Below, one piece after another: positions 31,802 through 43,440 of a stretch of 64,000 nt of DNA. This stretch comes from Schistocerca nitens. Lineage: Eukaryota; Arthropoda; Insecta; Orthoptera; Acrididae. Under the pieces are notes generated by a model. That model saw only the letters and a list, made by a program, of their open reading frames with translations, made no database searches and was not told the origin of the DNA. The position numbers and the translations under genes were made by a program. Every line of letters starts with the position of its first letter. The stretch's first letter is position 1. The stretch is from positions 179,200,178 to 179,264,177 of the forward strand of contig NC_064622.1 of NCBI RefSeq assembly GCF_023898315.1. Reading direction: 5' to 3'.

Positions 31802-32917
31802 TACACTGAGATGACAAAAGTCATGGGATAGCGATATGCACATATACAGATCGCGGTAGTATCGCGTACACATGGTATAAAAGGGCAGTACATTGACGGA
31901 GCTGTCATTTATTCTCATGTGACTCATGCGAAAATGTTTCCGACGCGATTATGGGCTCACGGCAGGAATTACCACACTTTGAACGCGGAATGGTAGTTGG
32001 AGCTAGACGCATGGGGCATTCTGTTTCGGAAATCATTTTGGAGTTCAGTAGTCCGAGGTCCACAGTGTCATGAGTGCACCGAGAATATCAAGCTTTAGGG
32101 ATTTCCTCTCACTGCGGGCAACGCAGTGTCCAGCGGTCTTCAATAACGACCGAGAGCAGAGGCGTTTGTGTAGAGTTGTCAGTGCTAACAGACAAGCAAC
32201 ACTGCGTGAAACAATCGCAGATACCTATGTGGGACTAACGGTTAACGTATCTATTAGGGCAGTGCGGCGAAATTTGGCGTTAGTAGGCTACGGCAGCAGA
32301 CGACTGACGCGAGTGCGTTTGCAACCTTTTTGTCCCGATGAGTCCCGACTTCAATTGGTAAGAGCTAATAGAATGGTTCGAGATCCCACGAAACCATCGA
32401 CCCAAGTTGTCAACAAAGCACTGTGTTAGCTGGAGATAGCTTTATAATGATGTAAGCTGTGTTTACAGGGAATGGAACTGGGTCCTCTGGTCCAACTGGA
32501 CCGATCATTGACTAGACACGGTTAAGTCTGCAGCCGTTCTTGGACTTCACATTCCCAAAGAACGATGGAATTTTTATGCTTCACAACGCGCCGTGTCACC
32601 GGGCCACAATTGTTGGCGACTGGTCTGAGGAACGTTCCGGACAGTTCGAAAGAACGGTTTGGCTACCCAGATCGCCCAACACGGATCCCGTAGAACATTT
32701 ATGGGACATAATAATGAGGTCAGTCGTCCACAAAATCTTGCACCGGCAACACTTTCGATCTTAGGGATGGCTGTAGAGGCAGCATGGATCAGTATTTCTG
32801 CAGGGTACTTCCAACGACTTGTTGAGTCCACGCCACGTCGAGTTGCTGCACTACACCGGGAAAAAGGAGGTCCGACACGATATCAGGAGGTATCCCATGA
32901 CTTGTCACCTCAGTGTA
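31802..32917 (+). mobile_element. Tc1-like element with internal deletion
   Basis: Ends TACACTGAGATGACAAAAGT and the complement of TACACTGAGGTGACAAGTCA define the element, with TA at both limits. At 1116 bp it is shorter than an intact relative, and the transposase lacks part of the catalytic domain. Confidence 0.87.
31951..32890 (+). pseudogene. Tc1-like transposase, heavily decayed
   Basis: Reads MGSRQELPHFERGMVVGARR at 31951, then a helix-turn-helix region, then RQATLRETIADTYVGL and YGSRRLTRVRL in other frames. The first catalytic Asp region is missing. LHNAPCHRATIV shows His where the second Asp should be, and PNTDPVEHLWD carries the Glu, about 36 residues further on. The C-terminus STPRRVAALHREKGGPTRY is preserved. 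Inactive. Confidence 0.85.
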
Positions 32918-33383
32918 ACAACATTTCATCTCTAAATTAATGAACAGCTCTGCATTTTTCAGTTCAATCAATTTGTTGCGATAGTTGCGTTTCAGCTCGT
33001 GGAGACCCACTTTTTAAATTCTTGTGGTTAATGTTGTTATTGTGGCCACAAAACATTTGGCATAAACTTTCAACTTTTGTGAGTCTACAAATATTTTCAT
33101 TATGAGGAATTCATATTATACACGTCCCACACCACGCTGACTTCCTCACCATCAGCAGTTCCAGCCTCAATGTTGACATGTGTGTTAAACTTAAACGATG
33201 AACAAAATATGAGTGTAGCTTGGTAAGTCTGGCAAATTTCCATGAAGGAATGGAACATTTTTGTTCTGCCTTACAGTTGGTAAACTTGATTATTCCAAGG
33301 ATTCTACAAAGAATTTCAAGAATGCATAATGTACTATACATTGTTGACAGCAATCTAAATTGGTCAGCGAATCTACTGCGATA
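32918..33383. other. Unassigned DNA
   Basis: No feature recognised between the Tc1-like and mariner relics. Confidence 0.5.
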
Positions 33384-34360
33384 GAGAATAGAGAAAAACC
33401 GAGCTTCGTGCAGTTATTAAAGTTCTTCATTTGAAGGGTTGGACCGCCGCACAAGTCAGAATAGAATTTAATGAAATTCACGCTGACTCTGTACCACCAC
33501 TGAAGAACATTTACTTTTGGATTAACGAATTTAAACATGGTCGGACAAGCACTGAAGACAAAGTGCACTCCAGCAGTCCAATTGAGATCACCACAAAGGA
33601 ATCATTGGCAAAATTCATGATATGGTAATGCAAGACGTCCGAATAAAAATTCGTGAGATTGCTAAAACTGAGGGAGTGCATAATATTTTGCACAGAGAAT
33701 TGGCTATGACGAAGCTGGGTGCCAGGTGGATGCTGGAATTGCTGACAGTAGGCCAAAACACGCTCTGGCACACTTCAAAACAATGCCTGGTAATATTTAA
33801 TTGCAGTCTGAAAGACTTTTAGCGCTGGTTTTGACTGTTGATGGAACCTGGATTCGTCAATGCAAACGAGAGTCACGGCAGTCAAAACAATAGACAAAGG
33901 CTGGTGAACGTGCACCACAGACGGCAAAGAACATTTTGTGAGCTAGTAAGCTGATAACCACTGTTTTTTGAGATTCCCAAGGAATAATCCTTATAGATTA
34001 CTCGGAAAAAGGCAGAACCATTATTGGACCGTATTATGCCTCATTGTTGGATCGTTTGAAACTTGCGTTGGCTGGAGAAAGACCAAGGTTACGTGAACTG
34101 CAAAAGTGCTCTTTCACCAGGGTAATGCAAGATTTGAAAGTGCATGGACTGGGCTTTGACTTGGTTCCTCATCCATCCTGTTCACCAGACGTAGCCCCAA
34201 GTGACTTCTACCTGTTCCCTAACTAGAAACTTTGCATTGCTGGAAAGAAATTCTCATCAAATGAGGAAGTGATAGTTGCAGTCACTGAGTATTTCGCAAA
34301 GTTTGCAGACTTAACAAACCACTCTCGTATATCAATATTATGCTCATGATTTTGAGATTA
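33384..34360 (+). pseudogene. Mariner transposase (SETMAR-like type), decayed
   Basis: The N-terminal domain is readable: LKGWTAAQVRIEFNEIHADS and INEFKHGRTSTEDKVHSSSP. Further pieces in shifting frames include a degenerate first catalytic region (VDGTWIRQCK, Glu replaced by Gly), GYYASLLDRLKLAL-like sequence near 34040, KVLFHQGNARF (second Asp changed to Gly) and HPSCSPDVAPSDFYLFPN (third Asp kept). More than ten stops or shifts are present. No terminal repeats were located. Confidence 0.85.
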
Positions 34361-34412
34361 CGTCCATGCGCAGCTAAATGAATGGCATGAGCAGCACATA
34401 GATACGTATATA

Positions 34413-34570
34413 TGGTTCAAATGGCTCTGAGCACTATGCAACTCAACGTCTGAGGTCATCAGTCGCCTAGAACTTAGAACTAATTAAACCTAACTAACCT
34501 AAGGACATCACACACATCCATGCCCGAGGCAAGATTCGGATCTGCGACCGTAGCGGTCGCTCGGCTCCAG
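34413..34570 (-). repeat. tRNA-derived SINE (family 1), head truncated
   Basis: In minus orientation it begins CTGGAGCCGAGCGACCGCTA, losing the extreme 5' head, and ends in the GAGCCATTTGAACCATA tail. A 15-bp target duplication (ATAGATACGTATATA) lies at 34398-34412 and 34571-34585, the longest among the SINEs here. Confidence 0.94.
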
Positions 34571-34585
34571 ATAGATACGTATATA

Positions 34586-35450
34586 ATTCAGGGTACTGAA
34601 GGTGCTTCGTAATAAATAAAGGCGGGACGTGCATAGAAAAAAATATGAACTGCTTGAATTCAGGAGAAAATAGACGTAACAAGAAACTCATAAACATAAT
34701 AAATATCAGTGACTAATAGATCTAGATAATGTTACATTTTCGTGAACTTTTTTCCGAGAATGCATTATGGTGTGTTTCCTGCAAGGCAACATACATTTTT
34801 TCCTTCTTTCAGGAGCAATGCCACATGGAAAAAAAGTAATACAAAGGACTTTCTATGCAGTGAGGTTTCACCATGACAGCTGATAAAGGTAATGAGAAGT
34901 CCCAGGGTGTTCTATACAGTGAAAAGCTAACGGCAGTGCGTGTGAAACCCAGGAAATTAAAAGACCACCGGGAAAAAAACCTTTAATTCTTCAAATGCGA
35001 AGAGACTGATTGAAAAGTTCGTGCATGGATTCATCAGGCTATTTTTTCTAGTTAACAGTATTTGGTCTTAAATCCTCGTACCGAATCGCTCTACAAATTG
35101 TTTGAATCAAGAAACCTCATACGATAGGAGAGGATTTCATCAAGCCTTGGCTTACTAGGTGCAGTGATGTGGAAAAGAATATAAACAAGATATCTCTTTC
35201 TAACATCACAAGCAGAAATCCAATCGTGAACATGAGATTGGACATTTTGGACAGGGTACTTACAAGGCGACCTCTCATACTGCGGTTGATGAAGTTGAAC
35301 GTTTCCTTCCATAGCTTCATTTCAAGGACCTGAAGATGCACGACAGCTATTAAGAAAGTAAGGTTCGATTGGTCTCGAAATGGAAAGCTCTGTAAAAATC
35401 AAATATGTTTTATTTGCAACAGTGAGCTACAGCTCCCAGGTACTTCTCTA
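34586..35450. other. Unassigned AT-rich DNA
   Basis: No coding similarity or repeat structure was recognised. Confidence 0.5.
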
Positions 35451-36599
35451 CATGCGAGGGTTGTCTGAAATGTAATGCCTCCACTTTCGTAACTCTTCAA
35501 CAGTTGGCAGCATTGGTATGCGGTAGGTACTGGCTTGTTCCTTAGCCTCCAATTGGCGGGAAGCCTTAGCATTGACCGGTTGTTTTGTTACAGTGTAAAG
35601 TATGGAACCCAGCGCAGACGATCGGTCAATGCGATTTAAGCAATATGCAGTCATTAAATTCTTGACAGCAGAAAGAGTTACCTCGAAGGAGATTCATCAC
35701 AGAATGAAAGCAGTTGATGGTGATTGTGTTGATGTGAGTACTGTACGTCGTTGGGCGAGTATGTTAAAAGATGTTGAAGCGGGAACAACTGACCTGAGTG
35801 ACAAACAAAGACTTGGACGTCCTGTGGCAGCAACCACCGAGTTTCACAAGCAATATGTTGACAGAGTGATTCAGGACGATCGTCGTATCACTCAGAGAGA
35901 AACTGCAAGCACAATCGGCATTCCACAGGAACGTGTGGGTCACATGATTGCTTTGCTTGGCTATCGGGAGGTCTGTGCACGATGGGTACCTCGGATGCTG
36001 ACTCCTGAAATGAAAGCGCACAGACTTGAAATTTGCCAGGAACTCCTCTCGTGTTGTGAGAATGAAGGTGACGCCTTTCTCCATTCAACTGTGACAGAAG
36101 ACGAAACGTGGGTACACCATTGCGACTAGGAGACAAAACGTAAGTCTATGGAATATCGACACAAAGACTCGCCCCAGAAAAAGAAATCCATGATGCAGCC
36201 CTCAGCTGGAAAAATCATGGCCACAGTGTTCTGGGACGCAGATGGTGTTATCCATGTTGATTTCCTTGATCATGGAACAACAATAAATTCACAGCATTAC
36301 ATCACAACGCTGCAAACTCTGATCTGTGGGGACATCATTATGCTTCTGATGAAGACGTTGAGAGAAATGTGAGACTGTGGTTGCGAAAACAGAGTGTCGA
36401 CTTCTTCCGTGACAGCTTCAGAAAACTTGTTTATCGTTGGCAGAAATGTGTCCAACTGGCTGGTGTTTATGTGGAAAATTTAGTATTGGTAATTGAAGAT
36501 CAGATTCTAAGGATTATTTCAACGTTTGATTTATTAAAATATTCCCATCCAAACCCAATTAACGAAGGTAGAGGCATTACTTTTCATTCAACCCTCGTA
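35451..36599 (+). mobile_element. Mariner element with internal deletion
   Basis: The ends CGAGGGTTGTCTGAAATGTA and CGAGGGTTGAATGAAAAGTA (complement of the right end) form about 30-bp inverted repeats with TA nearby on both sides. The 1.15-kb length and the joined coding pieces show that the centre of the catalytic domain is lost. It lies against another mariner relic in the opposite direction. Confidence 0.87.
35602..36477 (+). pseudogene. Mariner transposase lacking its catalytic centre
   Basis: It starts MEPSADDRSMRFKQYAVIKF. The DNA-binding half is intact for 175 codons (KEIHHRMKAVDGDCVDVSTV; GYREVCARWVPRML) up to EDETWVHHCD, the first Asp. A TAG follows, then KIMATVFWDADGVIHVDFLD. Sequence jumps near 36325 from the TTINSQHYITTLQTL region directly to the C-terminal FFRDSFRKLVYRWQKCV, so the second and third catalytic Asp are missing. 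The long open N-terminal frame could encode a DNA-binding-only protein. Confidence 0.88.
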
Positions 36600-37110
36600 G
36601 TAGTCTCCGCAACATCTGTCATAGCGTTGTATAAACTCTGCAATACCCTCATCATAGAAGGCAGCCGCCAGAACTTTCCGCCAATTCCCTATGCTGGCCT
36701 ATAACTCATTGTCATTGCCAAAACGTTGTCTTCATAGCCAGAGGTTCATGTGAGCAACGGGCTTCATTGTGGGTGATCAAACACATTCCATCGAAAACGC
36801 TGCAGGAGCATCTTCAGAGCCCCTGCAGAGTGTGGCCGAGAATTGTCATGAAGAAGGGAATGCATGACAGTTATGTTATGTAGGCTGCGTGATACCAGGC
36901 GAAATCTCTCACCAGGCACTAATACTTGGCGGGAGACATTGGTTACCAGGCATTTTTACATGCCCAGCGTGCGCTCAGAATTGAAAAGAGCCACGTGACG
37001 CGATCGACGGGCATGCTAGAGATACTGCAAATCTGAGGAAAGCTTCATCGGATTTTCACTGTGGTTTCCATTTCGTGCTCGATCGGCCCTTACATTCCGA
37101 ATATCACTTG
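36600..37110 (-). pseudogene. Mariner transposase fragment, minus strand
   Basis: Reading leftward, a catalytic region equivalent to HDNSRPHSAGALKMLLQ occurs near 36800-36860 and a C-terminal FYDEGIAEFIQRYDRC near 36610-36670, in shifted frames. These are the second Asp region and the C-terminus of a mariner type different from its neighbour. The plus-strand mariner at 35451-36599 abuts its C-terminal end and probably inserted there. Confidence 0.62.
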
Positions 37111-37429
37111 TATTTTCTATGGCTCCTTATTTTGGGAAGCGGAGAACAGTTAGTAGGGAATCACAAACGGTATTGTTTATTACCGAAATCATTACTATCA
37201 TCATTTATCATTTCAAAGAACTGAACTGCAGTCACGTTCAGCAACATCCCAAGTGCCACAAAAAAGGTTAATCCTTCACACTGGAATGTTATGACCGTCA
37301 GAACGCGTAGTGGGTAATTAGCTTGACAACACTTCAACGAGACTCTAGCCAGCTCCATACTGCAATTACTGTGCTACACAAAGCGGCCACATGAAGCAAC
37401 AACAATCATAGTACCAGAACGCATAATCA

Positions 37430-38400
37430 AAGGGCAAAGACTGCTCTCAAATGCTGGAATCGTTTGAACCAAGATCCTAGGAGGCGTTGGCTGATCCAGT
37501 CGTAGCTGCAGTAAAGTAATACATAATCTTCGATGAAGCTTATGATAAACTTACGACAAATGTCACAAAAAATAAAAAATATACTGTCGTCAGTGGATGA
37601 AAAATCCTCACATACTCACCTAAATAATATCACGCCACTTCTTTACACTGCAATTAGATGAATCGACCGAAGATACATTTTCGTCAAACCGCTTGTCTAT
37701 GTACGATGTATAAAAGATCACGCCCTGAAAGAAGAGTAATTGTTCTCAGAATCACTGGATACTACTGCACACGGCACAGATGTTTTTCGATTAGGGAAGA
37801 CGTATATTGAGGAAAATGAGATGCATTGGTCTAGGGTGGTATGTGTGTGTACGGATGGCGCACCTTCCATTTTGGGCATTCGCTCTGGATTCCCCAAAGT
37901 GGCGAAAGAAATTGTTCTAAATACAACGTTGAGACAGCATTGTACATCTTTATACTTCGGTAGACTTCCAGATGATTTGTTTGATGTACTCACTCATGTA
38001 GTAAAGACTGTAAACCACATCCGAGACAGTGCAAAAAATGCAGGAGTTCTCAAAGAGTTGTGCAAAGAAGTTGGAGCCAAATTCAATGTGCTCTTGTTCC
38101 CCTCAAAATTTCGAAGCCTATCACGTCGCTAGGTGTTGCATGGAGCGCTCGAGCTTACACATGAAACTACTTTGTTTCTGGAAACGGCAAAGGAGAAAGG
38201 CTTGTTTGGCAGAATAACAGGTAATATATTATTTCCAAAATGACACGTGTTTCAGATATCTTGTCTGTATAGAACCAAACACGTTTAACTTCGGTTTACA
38301 TGGTGAATATATTGTCAGCACAAGTTCTTTTCACAGATTGGAGCTTTACCAATGCAGGGTTGAAGTTCAAGGCAGTTTGATGATCCCAGAACAGGTAGTG
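37430..38400 (+). pseudogene. hAT-family (ZBED5/SCAND3-like) transposase relic
   Basis: The clearest frame, 37740-38132, holds VCVCTDGAPSILGIRSGFPK, VAKEIVLNTTLRQHC, LPDDLFDVLTHVVKTVNHIR and GVLKELCKEVGAKFNVLLF. This matches the region around 'TDGAPSMLGxxSGF' and 'KELCKxxxxxHxxLLFHTxVRWLS' in domesticated and free hAT transposases. Upstream, LDESTEDTF near 37650 may be the LDEST motif. Stops interrupt the rest, and neither a BED finger nor terminal repeats were found. Confidence 0.78.
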
Positions 38401-39088
38401 CCGCTCGATGCGAACACTGAAAAATGCTGATTCACAAGTAAGTCAGCATTTATCATCAGTAATAAATTATATCAGTAACTATTTTCATGACCTGGAGAAT
38501 TTACAAGTAAATGCCTAAGTTTTAAGACGTTTTTCAATAAATGAAGGAATGTTTTCATATAATGAAGTACAAGCCAAAGTATAATTTCTTGAACTATATG
38601 AAGACCACACACGGAAAATAGATTTCTCTAAAACAGAAGAAATAACATTTGGAGAAAGATTGGTGACAAGTAGCCATTACTATCAAAAAAGAATTAAGAA
38701 CCGTAGTTCCATTCGACACAACTTACAGATGTGAACGCGGATCTGTGACTGCAGTGGCCATGAAAAAAAAAAGGAAGGAACATACTGAAATGGAACACGA
38801 TTTACGATACACATTGGCTGATACCAAACTGAATATAAGAAAGATTATTAGAAATAAGCAATACAAACCATCTCGTAGACTTTCGATATTAGTATAACAC
38901 CTACAAAACATGGGTTTTATATGTTGAACGTTATTGGAATATAGTGTATTTTGCTGTAATTTTAAAAGCAGGGGTGGCAAACATTTTATTCCCAGTCCAA
39001 GCTGTAGTTAGATATTAACTCTATTAGGGGTATTGATTTCTCTACAGAGGCTCGACAGGAATATGGAAACACAGAAAACACAATATAT
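38401..39088. other. Unassigned AT-rich DNA
   Basis: Possibly more of the hAT relic, but no motif could be followed. Confidence 0.45.
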
Positions 39089-40315
39089 TACAGTGCCTAA
39101 TACAGTGTTCGAAACCTGTTGATATTAAAAACAGCTTTCTGTCGTCCCGGAATGGATAAATACAGGTCCTACACGGTTTTCAAGGAAATCTTGTACCATT
39201 CTTCCTGAAAATAGTGGTAAGTTCAGGTAACGATGTTGAATAGTGATTAAGCAATCTGCTCTTCAAAGTGGGCCACAAAAGCTCAATAATAATCAGATCT
39301 GGTGACTGTAGTGGCCAGGGGAAATGCGAAAATTCATCCACGTACTCACAAAACCAGTCCTGGACGATGAAAGCCTTGTGATAAGGACCGCTGTCGTCTT
39401 GTAACACGCCAATGCCATTGGGGAACAAACTCTGTACCACAGGATGTCCTTGATCAGCGATAATAGTCATATGTATCTTGGCAGAAATGCGACCTTGCAG
39501 AGTAACCATGGCGCCCATGGAAGACCACGTTGTGGCAGCCCACAGTGCTTCTCTTTTGGTACACAAACAAGGCCAGAAGATGGAAACAGTGTGAAGCAAA
39601 ACTCATCCGACCAAATGACTTCCTTCCATTGTTCCACAGTCATAGTGTTATGGCTTTGGCGCCAAGTTTTCCTGCTACGGGCATCTGCATCGCTGAAGAG
39701 TGGTTTTGAAATTCCAGCTCGCCCTGGAGTTCGTTCCTTAAGGAAAATGGGTACCGAACACGGCTGCACGGCTGTCCCTTTACGCCTTAAAAACAGGTCT
39801 GAGATATTGTCCACTGGTGAAAGTTCATTTGAATCACCATGGGACGACTTGCCTGTTCCAACTATGGCCGATGTTCCTGAAAGGTCCGGACAAGCACAAA
39901 GATTAGGACTGCTTGTCATTGGGAGCTCCAGTGTTAGGAGGGAGCCTCTCAGGAAAACAGCGGACAGATCAGGAAACAAGCCCAGTGTCCTCTCTTTTTG
40001 CTTGGCAGGAGATCTCGTCTTGGATGTGGAGGAGCCTCTGACGACGCCGACTGAGCTCACTGGATGCACGTAGTGTCCAGTCACGTTAACTGACAATGGC
40101 AAGGAGAGCGGTTTGTTGGCCACATGCTCCTTCATATCCGAAACCAAAGACGCCTATGGTTTGAGGATGACATGGCGGTCGGTCAGTACTGTTGGGCCAT
40201 CCGAGGCCTGTTCGGACGGCGTTGAGTTTTTTATTTGATACGTAAGGCTCTTAACATGGTTTGCAACAGACAACAGTATGTGAGCCAGGATAAAACTCTT
40301 CGACACACCAGTGTA
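39089..40315 (-). mobile_element. Tc1-like element, third family
   Basis: The left end TACAGTGCCTAATACAGTGT and the complement of the right end, TACACTGGTGTGTCGAAGAG, are weakly matching termini with TA outside. The 1.23-kb interior encodes a minus-strand transposase. The limits are approximate because the termini have diverged. Confidence 0.75.
39180..40147 (-). pseudogene. Tc1-like transposase, frameshifted
   Basis: The upstream frame to 39467 includes ERTPGRAGISKPLFSDADAR and MTVEQWKEVIWSDEFCFTLF (first Asp). The downstream frame from about 39600 contains GVLQDDSGPYHKAFIVQDWF (second Asp) and QSPDLIIIELLWPTLKSRL (Glu). The interval is about 37 residues. The N-terminal DNA-binding region is hard to follow. 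One frameshift near 39500-39600 at least inactivates it. Confidence 0.82.
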
Positions 40316-40957
40316 AAATTTCGAACAAAACTATACCATTCGTAGATGTTAATAATAAATACTTTTTACACTGACGTTCATCTATTTTTCCTTTCGCACA
40401 ATTCGCCTAACAATAAGTTAAGCAATAAAAACTTGACCTTTTATAGCACAAATAATGTTTCAGCGTAGCGACTTAGAAAATGCAATTTATCTCCATTTCT
40501 TATCAAAGTGGCATAGGTCCCCCTAGAAACAGACTCCTCATCTCACGATAGCCTAATTAGAAAGGATATAAAACGCAGACCAGCAGTATCAAGAAAAGCG
40601 TATCTGAAAAATAGAAATTTGTTAATATCGAATAAAAATTTGAGCCTTCGGACGTTTCTTCTGAAAGTTTATTGGAAAATTATGGTTCGGGCTCAACTGT
40701 ATTGTCACTTCAACAAACAGTCAGTTTTGGTCATAAACAGACCATTCTCAGGAGTCTACACACGTCGAAAAAGATAAAATAAGGCACGATATCTAATTAC
40801 AGTTGGAACTAAGAATGAATCTGAGGGATGAGGAAGAACTTAGCGAACCACAGGACCTACGACTGGAAATAAGGAAAGAATTTTATCCAGCACATGTGGG
40901 GGGAAATGTGGTAAGGAAGAGAAATACTGCAGCCTCACATTATTAACCCAGTCCAAA
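40316..40957. other. Unassigned AT-rich DNA
   Basis: No clear feature. It could be part of the retroviral element whose envelope-like remnant follows. Confidence 0.45.
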
Positions 40958-41448
40958 TTGTAAAATATTTAAGTTTAATACGTGACGAGCTAAAAGATGT
41001 AAAGTTTCCTGTTCTTCTAGCTGAATCTTCAGGTTATGTACTACTAAGAATAACTGATTTAGATGATTTCATTTCGGGGAGTATATTAGGATATGTAATC
41101 AACATCCACTTGATAGATAAAAATATTTTTAACCTGTATACAGGATGTTACAAAAAGGTACGGCCAAACTTTCAGGAAACATTCCTCACACACAAATAAA
41201 GAAAAGATGTTATGTGAACATGTGTCCGGAAACGCTTAATTTCCATGTTAGAGCTCATTTTAGTTTCGTCAGTATGTACTGTACTTCCTCGATTCACCGT
41301 CAGTTGGCCCAATTGAAGGAAGGTAATGTTGACTTCGGTGCTTGTGTTGACATGCGACTCATTGCTCTACAGTACTAGCATCAAGCACATCAGTACGTAG
41401 CATCAACGGGTTAGTGTTCATCACGAACGTGGTTTTGCAGTCAGTGCA

Positions 41449-42506
41449 ATGTTTACAAATGCGGAGTTGGCAGATGCCCATTTGATGTATGGATTAGCAC
41501 GGGGCAATAGCCGTGGCGCGGTACGTTTGTATCGAGACAGATTTCCACACCGAAGGTGTCCCGACAGGAAGACGTTCGAAGCAATTGATCGGCGTCTTAG
41601 GGAGCACGGAACTTTCCAGCCTATGACTCGCGACTGGGGAAGACCTAGAACGACGAGGACACCTGCAATGGACGAGGCAATTCTTCGTGCAGTTGACGAT
41701 AACCCTAATGCCAGCGTCAGAGAAGTTGCTGCTGTACAAGGTAACGTTGACCACGTCACTGTATGGAGAGTGCTACGGGAGAACCAGTTGTTTCCGTACC
41801 ATGTACAGCGTGTGCAGGCACTATCAGCAGTTGATTGGCCTCCACGGGTACACTTCTGCGAATGGTTCATCCAACAATGTGTCAATCCTCATTTCAGTGC
41901 AAATGTTCTCTTTACGGATGAGGCTTCATTCCAACGTGAGCAAATTGTAAATTTTCACAATCAACATGTGTGGGCTGACGAGAATCCGCACGCAATTGTG
42001 CAATCACGTCATCAACACAGATTTTCTGTGAACGTTTGGGTGATGTCTTGATTGGGCCCCATGTTCTTCCACCTACGCTCAATGGAGCACGATATCATGA
42101 TTTCATACGGGATACTCTACCTGTGCTGCTAGAACATGTGCCTTTACAAGTACGACACAATATGTGGTTCATGCACGATGGGGCTACTGCACATTTCAGT
42201 CGAAGTGTTCGTACGCTTCTCATCAACAGATTCGGTGACCGATGGATTGGTAGAGGCGGACCAATTCCATGGCCTCCTCGCTCTCCTCACCTCAACCCTC
42301 TTGACTTTCATTTATGGGGGTATTTGAAAGCTCTTGTCTACGCAACCCCGGTACCAAATGTAGAGACTCTTCGTGCTCGTATTGTGGACGGCTGTGATAC
42401 AATACGCCATTCTCCAGGGCTGCATCAGCGTATCAGGGATTCCATGCGATGGAGGGTGGATGCATGTATCCTCGCTAACGGAGGACATTTTGAACATTTC
42501 CTGTAA
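41449..42506 (+). pseudogene. DD41D transposase with one frameshift
   Basis: It starts MFTNAELADAHLMYGLARGN. The DNA-binding region includes TFEAIDRRLREHGTFQP and VAAVQGNVDHVTVWRVLREN. The catalytic residues are VLFTDEASF (first Asp), FMHDGATAHFSRSVRT (second Asp) and SPHLNPLDFHLWGYLK (third Asp). Exactly 41 residues separate the last two, which places it in the DD41D (rosa/Visitor-like) group. A single shift near 42040 separates two long frames (200 and about 155 codons). The C-terminus RVDACILANGGHFEHFL is complete. It is one of the best preserved DNA transposase genes in the window. Confidence 0.93.
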
Positions 42507-42595
42507 CAAAGTGTTTGAAGTCACGCTGGTACGTTCTGTTGCTGTGTGTTTCCATTCGATGATTAATGTGATTTGAAGAGAAGTATTAAAATGAG

Positions 42596-42793
42596 GCCGG
42601 CCGGTGTGGCCGTGCGGTTAAAGGCGCTTCAGTCTGGAACCGCGTGACCGCTACGGTCGCAGGATCGAATCCTGCCTCGGGCATGGATGTGTGTGATGTC
42701 CTTAGGTTAGTTAGGTTTAATTAGTTCTAAGTTCTAGGCGACTAATGACCACAGAAGTTAAGTCGCATAGTGCTCAGAGCCATTTGAACCATT
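42596..42793 (+). repeat. tRNA-derived SINE (family 1), full length
   Basis: It starts GCCGGCCGGTGTGGCCGTGC and ends GAGCCATTTGAACCATT. A perfect 12-bp duplication (TATTAAAATGAG) lies at 42584-42595 and 42794-42805. The B box carries one change (GGATCGAATCC). It is inserted in the right terminal repeat of the DD41D element. Confidence 0.96.
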
Positions 42794-43231
42794 TATTAAA
42801 ATGAGCTCTAACATGGAAAGTAAGCGTTTCCGGACACATGTCCAGATAACATATTTTCTTTCTTTGTGTGTGAGGAATGTTTCCTGAAAGTTTGGCCGTA
42901 CCTTTTTGTAACACCCTGTAGAGTACATCCACTACCTAATGAGATCCCGGAAATGAAAGGGAGATATGTGTATATACAGCCAGAAAAGCAATTCCTACTA
43001 ATAGATGAGTCCCAAACGCAATATGCGAAACATTCTTCGGAGCAGCTAAAATGCAAGGAACTAAGTAAGAATAGGCGACTGTGCAGACAGTCATTTGCTT
43101 TGCTGTCAACATTTGATCACGAAGAATGTGAAGCCAAGTTGTTGCAACATGTGGGAGAAATACCGGATGTATTCCGATGTCGTATAACCCGTGTTGCGTT
43201 GGCAGAGGAGGTGGTCGGCAGATATCGTTAG

Positions 43232-43440
43232 TACTTCGGTCACTGCGGCACAGCCAAGACGTACGTAAGGGTCTGCACTAAATGGGCGTACGCAGCAGTA
43301 AGCAGGGGAGTAGGGGAAGGAGCTAAGGAAGCGCGACTTGCGTCAGCGTTTGTAAATCTCAAACACACCCATGAGTTGAATTCAGTTATGCTGCTAGCAC
43401 CAAATGAACAAGTGTGCGCAGACTTTCCGGTGCAACTGAA
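43232..43440. other. Unassigned DNA between envelope relic and LINE
   Basis: No recognised motif in about 200 bp. Confidence 0.45.

Larger units (their letters stand above)
41141..42918 (+). mobile_element. DD41D Tc1/mariner-superfamily element
   Basis: It begins CAGGATGTTACAAAAAGGTA and ends in the complement of CAGGGTGTTACAAAAAGGTA, with TA at 41139-41140 and 42919-42920. The inverted repeats run about 118 bp, ending with a shared CATGTTAGAGCTCATTTTA. A SINE sits in the right arm. Without it the element is about 1.57 kb. The transposase is almost complete. Confidence 0.94.
40958..43231 (+). pseudogene. Insect retroelement envelope (F-like) remnant, split
   Basis: Two plus-strand pieces, 40958-41138 and 42921-43231, lie on either side of a DNA transposon. 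The right piece includes KGRYVYIQPEKQFLLIDESQ, a Cys-rich stretch and FDHEECEAKLLQHVGEIPD. This arrangement resembles the F1 ectodomain of the baculovirus F-like envelope proteins carried by insect errantiviruses. The frame is in register on both sides once the transposon and one TA copy are discounted. Signal peptide, furin site, fusion peptide and membrane anchor were not seen, and no gag or pol is nearby. It is a fragment of an old integrated element and cannot be functional as it stands. Confidence 0.65.
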
